Source of the DNA: Roseovarius atlanticus
Lineage (GTDB): Bacteria; Pseudomonadota; Alphaproteobacteria; Rhodobacterales; Rhodobacteraceae
DNA: 64,000 nt
NCBI RefSeq assembly: GCF_001441615.1
Contig: NZ_LAXJ01000008.1
Location: 211,279 to 275,278 of the forward strand
Direction: 5' to 3'
Positions within the stretch are counted from its first letter, which is position 1. Every line of letters starts with the position of its first letter. Shown piece by piece: positions 1-6,647 of the stretch. Made by a program: the position numbers and the translations under genes. The notes under the pieces are model-generated. The model did no database searches. It saw nothing but the letters and a program-made list of their open reading frames with translations, and was not told where the DNA came from.

Positions 1-1156
1 CGGCTACCGGCTGGGCCGGGTGCGGGCAGAGATGCGCAAGCGCGATATCGCGGCGGTTCTTTTGTCCGATCCGGTGAATATCCGCTACGCCACGGGCGCG
101 CGGAACATGCAGGTGTTCAGCCAGAGGAATGCGCCGTCGCGCTATCTTTTGCTGACGCAGGACCGCTCGATCCTGTTCGAGTTTACCGGCTGCGCGCATC
201 TGGCGGACGGGCTGGAGACGGTCGACGAGGTGCGCGCGGCGCGCACGGCGAGTTTCGTGGCGGCGGGGCCGGATATCGCCGCGCGGGAGAAAGCCTGGGC
301 TGGCGAGATGGCGGACCTGGTGACCTCGCTGGTGGGCAAGGGGGCGACGCTGGGGATCGAGCGGCTGAATGCCGGGAGTGCCATTGCGCTGCGCGATGCG
401 GGGATGAGGATCGTGGATGCGCAGGAACCCGTCGAGATGGCGCGGGCGATCAAGTCGGCGGAAGAGATGAAATGCGTCAACGCCTCGCTGCGGGCGACTG
501 AGATCGGCGTGGCCAAGCTGCGCGCGGCGATAAGGCCGGGAATGACCGAGGCGGAGCTGTGGTCGGTGCTGCATCAGTCGGTGATCGCGCAGAACGGGGA
601 TTACGTGGAAACCCGGCTGCTGAATGCCGGGGAGCGGACCAATCCATGGTTCCAGGAGACGAGCGACAATGTCATCGGCGCGAACGAGTTGATCGCGCTG
701 GATACGGACGTGGTGGGCTGCCACGGGTATTACTCCGATTTTTCGCGCACGTTCCATTCGGGCCCGGGCAGGCCGAGCGCCACCCAGCGGGAGCTTTACA
801 AGGTGGCCTATGAGCAGGTGCATCACAACATGGGCATTCTGCGGCCCGGCATGACGTTTCGCGAATACGCCGATTCAGCCTGGGACATTCCGGAGCAATA
901 TTACACGAACCGCTATTACCTTTCGGCGCATGGCTGCGGGATGACGGGTGAGTATCCGTACCTGTATCACCACGGCGATTTCCCGGATGCGGGCTATGAC
1001 GGGGTGATCGAACCGGGCATGACGCTGTGTGTCGAAAGCTATATCGGCGCCGAGGGCGGCACCGAGGGCGTGAAGCTGGAGCAGCAGGTGCTGATCACCG
1101 AGACGGGCGTGGAGCTGTTGTCGCGCTTTCCGTTCGAGGATGATTTGTTGCGGTGA
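1..1156 (+). CDS. dddP: DMSP lyase DddP (M24 fold), 5' end cut by window
   Basis: Cleaves dimethylsulfoniopropionate to dimethyl sulfide and acrylate in the cytoplasm; a metalloprotein with the M24 aminopeptidase fold. The frame is open from base 2, so the gene enters from outside the window; the GTG at base 20 is internal. The metal and catalytic ligands described for DddP (D295, D297, D307, H371, E406, E421) occur here with exactly the same spacing: the two Asp codons at 701 and 707, the Asp of YSDFSR, the His of AHGCGM at 929, Glu of VESY and Glu of KLEQQ. The offset implies about 445 residues in full, the usual DddP length, so about 60 are missing. An ordinary M24 dipeptidase lacks the extra Asp two residues before the canonical one. 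Two perfect palindromes follow the stop. Confidence 0.88.
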   Translation, partial: GYRLGRVRAEMRKRDIAAVLLSDPVNIRYATGARNMQVFSQRNAPSRYLLLTQDRSILFEFTGCAHLADGLETVDEVRAARTASFVAAGPDIAAREKAWAGEMADLVTSLVGKGATLGIERLNAGSAIALRDAGMRIVDAQEPVEMARAIKSAEEMKCVNASLRATEIGVAKLRAAIRPGMTEAELWSVLHQSVIAQNGDYVETRLLNAGERTNPWFQETSDNVIGANELIALDTDVVGCHGYYSDFSRTFHSGPGRPSATQRELYKVAYEQVHHNMGILRPGMTFREYADSAWDIPEQYYTNRYYLSAHGCGMTGEYPYLYHHGDFPDAGYDGVIEPGMTLCVESYIGAEGGTEGVKLEQQVLITETGVELLSRFPFEDDLLR

Positions 1157-1165
1157 CGTGGGGAC

Positions 1166-1215
1166 AGATTATTCGTACGAATAATCTTGGGGGAGAAAAT
1201 TCGTACGAATTTTCT
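1166..1215. repeat. Tandem pair of 22-bp perfect palindromes
   Basis: Bases 1166-1187 and 1194-1215 are each 22-bp perfect palindromes sharing the core TTCGTACGAA, one with flanks AGATTA and the other AGAAAA, separated by six bases. They fill the space between the convergent dddP and ligase genes; the second abuts the ligase stop codon. With A-rich left arms and T-rich right arms they could stop transcription from either side. Related pairs lie at 29809, 39872 and 46847. Confidence 0.85.
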
Positions 1216-2811
1216 TTAGCCGTAGTGGGTTAGCATGTCGCGGAGGTCTTCGAGCGTGTTGGCCTCCTGCACGGGCTTGTCGTGACGCCAGCGTTTCATG
1301 CGGGGGAAGCGCAGCGAGACGCCGGATTTGTGGCGGGTGGATTCCATGATCCCCTCGAAGGCGATCTCGAACACGTGCTCTGCCTTCACCTGCCGCACGG
1401 GGCCGAAGCGTTGCAGGGTGTTCTTGCGTACCCAGGCGGTGATCTTGCGGAACTCGGTGTCGGTGAGGCCGGAATAGGCCTTGGTGAAGGGCACGAGGTC
1501 GTTGCCGTCACGCACCGCGAAGGTAAAATCGGTGAAGAGGTTGGCGCGCCGACCGCTGCCCTGCTGGGCATAGATCATCACGGCGTCGATGGTCAGGGGA
1601 TCGAGCTTCCATTTCCACCAGTCGCCCTTTTTGCGGCCGGAATGGTAGGGGGAGTCCTTGCGTTTCAGCATCAGACCCTCCGCGCGCGCGTCCCTGGCCG
1701 TCGCGCGGGTTTCGCGGAGGTCGTCCCATGATTTGAAGGGGATGAGCGGGGATTGTCGGACGGGGGCCTCGGGCGGGAGGTCTTGCAGGAGGGTTTCGAG
1801 CCGGGCGCGGCGCTGGGCGAAGGGCGTGTCACGCAGGTCTTCGCCATCCTGTTCCAGAAGATCGTAGGCGTAGAGGATCACCGGCGCGTCCTTGAGCAGT
1901 TTCTTGGGCACGGTCTTGCGCCCGATGCGTTTTTGCAGGGCGTTGAAGGACATCGGGCCGGTGCCGTCCCACGCGAGGATTTCGCCGTCGAGCACGGTGC
2001 CGGGCGGCAGGTAGTCGCGGGCGCGGGCCAGTTCGGGGAAGCGGTCGGTCACCAGTTCTTCGCCGCGGGACCATGTGAAATGCTCGCCCCCGCGCAGGAT
2101 CAACTGACCGCGGATGCCGTCCCATTTCCATTCGGCCAGCCAGTCGGCGGGGTCGCCTAGCGACTCGGGTTCTTCGTCGTCGAGGCCGTAGGCCAGGCAG
2201 AACGGATAGGGACGCGAGAGGTCGGCGGTGGCGTCATGCGCCTCGATCAGCGCGTGCCAGGAGGTGCTGTCGGGCGTCCAGTCGCCCATGAGGCGGTGCG
2301 CGAGTTCGGCCTCGTCGCGTTGGGTGGCTTGTGCCAGGGCGCGAGTCATCAGCTTGCGCGAGATGCCGATGCGGAAACCGCCCGTCAGCAGCTTGTTGAA
2401 GACAAGCCGTTCATGCGGCTGCATCTGGTCCCAGGCATCCAGGATGGCTGCCTTGCGGGCCTCTTCGGTCTCGACATCTAAGGCGCGGAGGCGGGCGATC
2501 CAGGTGGCAAGGCTGTCGTCATGGTCGCGGGCGGGGGGTGGCAACACGAGTGCGATGGTTTCCGACAGGTCGCCGACGATGGGATAGCTTTCCTCGAAGA
2601 GCCAAAGCGGGATACCGGCGCGTTCGGCGGCCCATTCGCGCAGCTTTGTCGTCGTGATGGCGCGGCGGGGGCGGCGGCCGGAAAACAGCGCGACGGTCCA
2701 GAGCTTGTCGGCGTCGGGCGCGGTGGCGAAATAGTCGGCCAGCGCGGCGACCTTGGTGTTGGTCTTGGTGGTCTGGTCGAGCGTGGTGAAGAGGGAGGTG
2801 AAGCGTTTCAT
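1216..2811 (-). CDS. ATP-dependent DNA ligase (PP_1105-type, ligase-associated repair set)
   Basis: Seals nicks using ATP. The adenylation lysine is K229 in KWDGIRG (motif I KxDG), preceded by an N-terminal DNA-binding region and followed by an OB-fold region; 531 residues fits the stand-alone bacterial ATP ligases that travel with an Lhr-type helicase, a metallo-beta-lactamase exonuclease and a phosphoesterase. There is no polymerase or phosphoesterase domain, so it is not LigD. Its ATG overlaps the stop of the upstream exonuclease by four bases (ATGA), so the two are translationally coupled. The helicase and phosphoesterase partners are not in this window. Confidence 0.88.
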   Translation of the reverse strand: MKRFTSLFTTLDQTTKTNTKVAALADYFATAPDADKLWTVALFSGRRPRRAITTTKLREWAAERAGIPLWLFEESYPIVGDLSETIALVLPPPARDHDDSLATWIARLRALDVETEEARKAAILDAWDQMQPHERLVFNKLLTGGFRIGISRKLMTRALAQATQRDEAELAHRLMGDWTPDSTSWHALIEAHDATADLSRPYPFCLAYGLDDEEPESLGDPADWLAEWKWDGIRGQLILRGGEHFTWSRGEELVTDRFPELARARDYLPPGTVLDGEILAWDGTGPMSFNALQKRIGRKTVPKKLLKDAPVILYAYDLLEQDGEDLRDTPFAQRRARLETLLQDLPPEAPVRQSPLIPFKSWDDLRETRATARDARAEGLMLKRKDSPYHSGRKKGDWWKWKLDPLTIDAVMIYAQQGSGRRANLFTDFTFAVRDGNDLVPFTKAYSGLTDTEFRKITAWVRKNTLQRFGPVRQVKAEHVFEIAFEGIMESTRHKSGVSLRFPRMKRWRHDKPVQEANTLEDLRDMLTHYG

Positions 2812-3821
2812 GCCGCATCTTCCGCGTCGTCGCTGGCGTCGAGGGATTCGCCGGTGAACTCGGTCGGAACGACCCGGGCGTTCCAGCCCTGCTCATTGAG
2901 GTATCGCGCGAAGATATCGGTGTAACCATGTGTTGCATATATGTTTTCCGCTCCAGTCGCCTTGATGGCGGAGAGCAGGCCGGGCCAGTCGGCATGGTCC
3001 GACATGACGAAGCCGCGATCCACGGCGCGGCGGCGGCGCACGCCGCGCAGGCGCATCCAGCCCGAGGCAAAGCCGGTGGAGGCCGGGCGAAAGCGGCGGG
3101 CCCAGGTGCTGCCCAGGGCAGAGGGCGGCGCGAGGACGAGCGCGCCGGGATGGTCCTTGGCCTTGAGGTCGGGCGTGACGTGTAGCGTATCGGGAAGTGC
3201 GAGGCCCTGATCCCGCAGGACGACGTTGGTGTTTTCCACCGCGCCGTGCGTCAGGATGGGGCCGATCGAGGGGTCGAGCAGCGACAGAACGCGCTGGGCC
3301 TTGCCCAGCGAGTAGGCACCGAGCAGGGAAAACGTACCGGCGGCGGCGTTGGCGGCCCACCAGTCATTGATCTGACGCGCCGCATCCTCTTCGGGCGTCC
3401 AGGTGAAGACCGGCAGGCCGAAGGTGCATTCGGTGATGAAGCTGTGGCAGGGCACCGGCTCGAACGGCTCGGACAGGCGGTCGGCCTCGGTCTTGTAGTC
3501 GCCGGACACCACCCAGACCTCGCCATCCACTTCAACCCGGACCTGGGCGGAGCCGGGAACGTGACCTGCGGGGTGGAAGGACACGCGCGCGCCGCCGATC
3601 TGGCGCGTTTCGCCATAGTCGACCGTGTCGAGGGTGATCTCGCCCAGCCGGTGGCGCATCACGGGCGCGGCGGCGGCGGTGCAAAGATAACGGGCATGGC
3701 CGGGGCGGGCGTGGTCGGCATGGCCATGGGTGATGAGCGCCCGGTCCACGGGCCGCCAAGGGTCGATGAAGAAATCGCCGGCGGGGCAGTAGATGCCCTG
3801 GGGTTTGAATTGCAGAACCAT
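2808..3821 (-). CDS. Ligase-associated DNA-damage-response exonuclease (metallo-beta-lactamase fold)
   Basis: Predicted DNA end-processing nuclease of the SNM1/CPSF-73-like beta-lactamase superfamily. The zinc motif HGHADH sits at residues 32-37, very near the N terminus as in this family, and a later SGDYKTE segment and an SDHADW segment supply further ligands. At 337 residues it has family length. It is the first gene of a two-gene unit with the ligase. The exact substrate is not shown by the sequence; the repair role comes from the known association with the ligase family. Confidence 0.85.
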   Translation of the reverse strand: MVLQFKPQGIYCPAGDFFIDPWRPVDRALITHGHADHARPGHARYLCTAAAAPVMRHRLGEITLDTVDYGETRQIGGARVSFHPAGHVPGSAQVRVEVDGEVWVVSGDYKTEADRLSEPFEPVPCHSFITECTFGLPVFTWTPEEDAARQINDWWAANAAAGTFSLLGAYSLGKAQRVLSLLDPSIGPILTHGAVENTNVVLRDQGLALPDTLHVTPDLKAKDHPGALVLAPPSALGSTWARRFRPASTGFASGWMRLRGVRRRRAVDRGFVMSDHADWPGLLSAIKATGAENIYATHGYTDIFARYLNEQGWNARVVPTEFTGESLDASDDAEDAA

Positions 3822-3923
3822 GCGAGGGAGGTAGCGTGCCCGCAGGCGGGGGCCAGAGGATGAAGGCTTGCCGTCAAGTGCAGTGCCGGTATGGTCACGC
3901 TAAAGCGACAGGGGAAGGATGCC

Positions 3924-4754
3924 ATGCGGTTTGTAAGATACGGAGCGCCGGGACGGGAGAAGCCGGGAATGCTGGACGCCGAAGGTCGGGTGCGCGACCT
4001 GAGCGGCGTGGTGGCCGATATTTCCGGGGCCGTGCTGGGGGCGTTGCCGAAGCTGGACCCGGAAAAGCTGCCGCTGGTGGAGGGCACGCCGCGGCTGGGG
4101 CCTCCGGTTGCCGGGATTGGCAAGCTGATCGGGATCGGGCTGAATTACAGCGACCATGCCGCGGAGATCGGGATCGAGCCGCCTGCGGAGCCGGTGGTAT
4201 TCATGAAGGCGACGTCGAGCATTGTGGGACCGGACGACGACGTGGTTCTGCCGCGCGGATCGACCCACGGCGACTGGGAGGTCGAGCTGGGCGTGGTGAT
4301 CGGGCGCGAGGCGAAATATGTCAGCGAGGCCGAGGCGCTGGACTACGTGGCGGGCTATACCATCGTGAACGATGTCTCGGAGCGGCATTTCCAGATCGAG
4401 CGCAGCGGGCAATGGACCAAGGGCAAGAGCTGCGACACGTTCGGGCCGATCGGGCCGTGGCTGGTGACGCCGGACGCGGTGGGCAATGTGCAAAGCCTGG
4501 GTATGTCGGCGGATGTGAGCGGGGAGCGGATGCAGACCGGGAATACGTCGACGATGATTTTCACGGTGGCGCAGATCATCGCGCATCTGAGCGAGGTCAT
4601 GCGGCTGGAGCCCGGGGACGTGATTGCCACCGGCACCCCGCCGGGTGTGGGCATGGGGCGGGACCCCAAGCGCTATCTCAGGCCTGGCGACGTGATGGAG
4701 TTGCAGATCCAGGGGCTTGGGCGTCAGCGCCAGACGGTGCGTGCCGATCCCTGA
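3924..4754 (+). CDS. Fumarylacetoacetate hydrolase family protein
   Basis: Metal-dependent C-C bond hydrolase or decarboxylase of the FAH family, close in type to proteins annotated as 2-hydroxyhepta-2,4-diene-1,7-dioate isomerase or ureidoglycolate lyase; the substrate cannot be told. The start at 3924 (MRFVRYG) was chosen over the upstream in-frame ATG at 3891 because GGGGAAGG lies just before it and homologues begin this way; 276 residues. Visible family signatures are the NYSDHAAE segment, the acidic GDWEVELGVVIG metal region, the NDVSER segment and GTPPGVG near the end. Its last 77 bases overlap the convergent hydrolase gene. Confidence 0.85.
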   Translation: MRFVRYGAPGREKPGMLDAEGRVRDLSGVVADISGAVLGALPKLDPEKLPLVEGTPRLGPPVAGIGKLIGIGLNYSDHAAEIGIEPPAEPVVFMKATSSIVGPDDDVVLPRGSTHGDWEVELGVVIGREAKYVSEAEALDYVAGYTIVNDVSERHFQIERSGQWTKGKSCDTFGPIGPWLVTPDAVGNVQSLGMSADVSGERMQTGNTSTMIFTVAQIIAHLSEVMRLEPGDVIATGTPPGVGMGRDPKRYLRPGDVMELQIQGLGRQRQTVRADP

Positions 4755-5697
4755 CGCTGGCGTAAAAGTCGACCAGCTTGCCGATCAGGGCGTCGCGGAT
4801 CCGGGGCGCTTCCTGGAGCACCTCGTGCCTGGCGCCTTCGGCGATTTCCAGCTCGCCGCCGGGCCAGCGTGACATCCGGTCATGCACGCGGGAGACATCG
4901 ACGATGTCCTCCTCGGACCCCAGCAGGCACAGGCAGGGCAGGTCGGGCGACGGGCGGCGCCACATCTGGCGCGTGCCAAGAAGCGATTCGTAGAGCCAGC
5001 GCAGGGACGGACCGCCGATGGTCAGCTCCGGGTGCGCGGTGACCTGGGCGATCATGTGCTGATAGCTCTCGACGTCGGTGGTCAGGCGGTTCTTCTCGAA
5101 CGGTTCGACGAGCACGTAGCTTTGGGGCGAGGTCCCGGGGGCGTAGACGTGGTCGAAACCCACGCTGCGGCTGCTCCATCCCAGTGACCATGCAACCGGG
5201 CGCAGCGCAGCCGAGATGCGAATGCCCCACATCGGCGCGGAAAAGGACGCGCCCGCCACCGGCAGGCCGTCCATCACCGACTTGAGCGCGATGCCGCCGC
5301 CCATGGAGTGGCCCAGGACGAACCACGGTTTGGGCAGGTCCAGTTCCCGCGCGGCGTCGACCATGGCTGTGACGTCGTGCTGGTAGTCGTCGAAATGCAG
5401 GACGTGGCCCGACATCTTGTCTTCGATCAGCCGGTCGGCAAGGCCCTGGCCGCGCCAGTCGACGACCAGCGTGGTCAGGCCGGCGGCGGCGAAGTGCCGG
5501 ACAGTGCGGCCGTATTTCTCGATGTATTCGGTACGACCGGGAAAGAGAAGGAGCGTGCCTGCGCTTTCACCCGCGTCCTCCTGCGGGCGCCAGAGCCCCA
5601 GGCGGATGCGCACCCCGTCGGCGGTGTCGCACCAGAAGGCGCGGCCACCGTCGGGGCCGTCGGCAATATCGGAAAAGAAGGGCGCGTCCGTCAGCAT
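4678..5697 (-). CDS. Alpha/beta hydrolase, lysophospholipase (PldB) type
   Basis: Serine hydrolase with the nucleophile elbow GHSMGGG (S131), an early LFPGRTEYIEKYG oxyanion segment and a DWRGQGLA strand, all typical of PldB-like monoacylglycerol/lysophospholipid hydrolases. The likely acid is in the SEEDIVDV region and the catalytic His in GARHEVLQ near the C terminus. No signal peptide, so cytoplasmic. It lies five bases after an SCP2 sterol-carrier gene on the same strand, which fits lipid handling. The C-terminal roughly 25 residues run into the FAH gene on the other strand and are Ala/Pro-rich, so the functional protein probably ends earlier in fold terms. Confidence 0.82.
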   Translation of the reverse strand: MLTDAPFFSDIADGPDGGRAFWCDTADGVRIRLGLWRPQEDAGESAGTLLLFPGRTEYIEKYGRTVRHFAAAGLTTLVVDWRGQGLADRLIEDKMSGHVLHFDDYQHDVTAMVDAARELDLPKPWFVLGHSMGGGIALKSVMDGLPVAGASFSAPMWGIRISAALRPVAWSLGWSSRSVGFDHVYAPGTSPQSYVLVEPFEKNRLTTDVESYQHMIAQVTAHPELTIGGPSLRWLYESLLGTRQMWRRPSPDLPCLCLLGSEEDIVDVSRVHDRMSRWPGGELEIAEGARHEVLQEAPRIRDALIGKLVDFYASVRDRHAPSGADAQAPGSATPSRRQA

Positions 5698-5702
5698 GGG
5701 TG

Positions 5703-5990
5703 TTACGACAGCACCGAGCCGAGTTTCATCGCGGTGCCCATGTCGCCGTCGACCGACAGCTTGCCGGACATGAAGGCGGCTGTGGGGTCGAGATCGCCTT
5801 CGAGGATGGACTGGAACGTGTCGGCGTCGGCGGTCATGGTGACGTCGGTTTCGTCATTGCCTTCGCGCACGCCGGATTCGTCGATCACGATGGAGCCTTC
5901 GTTCTCGATCACGAACTTTGCACTGCCGTCGAAGCTGCCGTTCATTTTGGCGGACAGGGCCTCGACCGCGGATTTCGTTACGTCGCTCAT
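5703..5990 (-). CDS. SCP2 sterol-binding domain protein
   Basis: Small (95 residues) stand-alone SCP-2 domain: a lipid-binding fold that carries acyl chains or sterol-like ligands. The family pattern is visible in the FVIENEGSIVID strand pair, the TMTADADTF segment and the MSGKLSVDGDMGTAMKL helix region. The start at 5990 follows GGAGGAACTGAC; a longer frame from 6038 lacks such a site. It is the first gene of a pair with the PldB-like hydrolase. The ligand is unknown. Confidence 0.88.
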   Translation of the reverse strand: MSDVTKSAVEALSAKMNGSFDGSAKFVIENEGSIVIDESGVREGNDETDVTMTADADTFQSILEGDLDPTAAFMSGKLSVDGDMGTAMKLGSVLS

Positions 5991-6059
5991 GTCAGTTCCT
6001 CCAGATTTGATCGACCGGGGGCTTTGATTCCCGGTCATGCGCGCTAAACTGGGTACGTT

Positions 6060-6620
6060 ATGGGCGTTATGAACCGACTTTCCAAATATATCGTCGCGGC
6101 AGTTTTGCCGTTAGTCATGTTTTCCTTACCCGGCATGGCGCAGGATTCGGCGCTTGATCCGCTTTTCGAGCAGTTGAAAGAGGCCGAACCGCGCGAGGCG
6201 AACCGGATCTCCAAGGAAATCGAGTTGGCATGGACGCGGTCGGGCTCGGCCACGGCGGACCTGTTGCTGAAGCGTGGGCGCGACGCGCTGGAGGCGGGCG
6301 ACACGAACGCCGCGATCGAGCATTTCACCGCCCTGACCGATCATGCGCCGGATTTCGCCGAAGGGTTCCACATGCGGGCGATGGCCTATGCCGACGCCGA
6401 GTTGTTCGGCCCCGCGCTGGCGGACATCGAGCGGGCGCTGGCGCTGAACCCGAGGCATTACAACGCAATCGCGAGCCTGGGCGGTATCCTGTATCACGTC
6501 GAGAATTACGAGAAGGCCAAGCAGGCATTCGACCTTGTGCTGGCGCTGCATCCGCATCATGAAGACGTGGCGCAGGTGCTGCCGATGGTCGAACGCGAGA
6601 TCGGCGGCCGGGACCTGTAA
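6060..6620 (+). CDS. Periplasmic TPR protein
   Basis: Has an N-terminal signal peptide (hydrophobic run ending in GMAQD, so cleavage after about residue 28) and then three tetratricopeptide units: around ALEAGDTNAAIEHF, AELFGPALADIERALALNP and ENYEKAKQAFDLVLALHP. TPR arrays bind partner proteins; no catalytic motif. Two starts are possible (6060 or 6069, three codons apart) and neither has a strong ribosome site. Divergent from the SCP2/hydrolase pair and 27 bases ahead of the SUV3-like helicase. Confidence 0.85.
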   Translation: MGVMNRLSKYIVAAVLPLVMFSLPGMAQDSALDPLFEQLKEAEPREANRISKEIELAWTRSGSATADLLLKRGRDALEAGDTNAAIEHFTALTDHAPDFAEGFHMRAMAYADAELFGPALADIERALALNPRHYNAIASLGGILYHVENYEKAKQAFDLVLALHPHHEDVAQVLPMVEREIGGRDL

Positions 6621-6647
6621 GCACAGCAACGACAAGGGGCAAGTCCC

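Noticed and set aside
1216..2811. LigD (NHEJ) ligase
   Set aside because: No polymerase or phosphoesterase domain and no ku gene; neighbour is the ligase-associated exonuclease.
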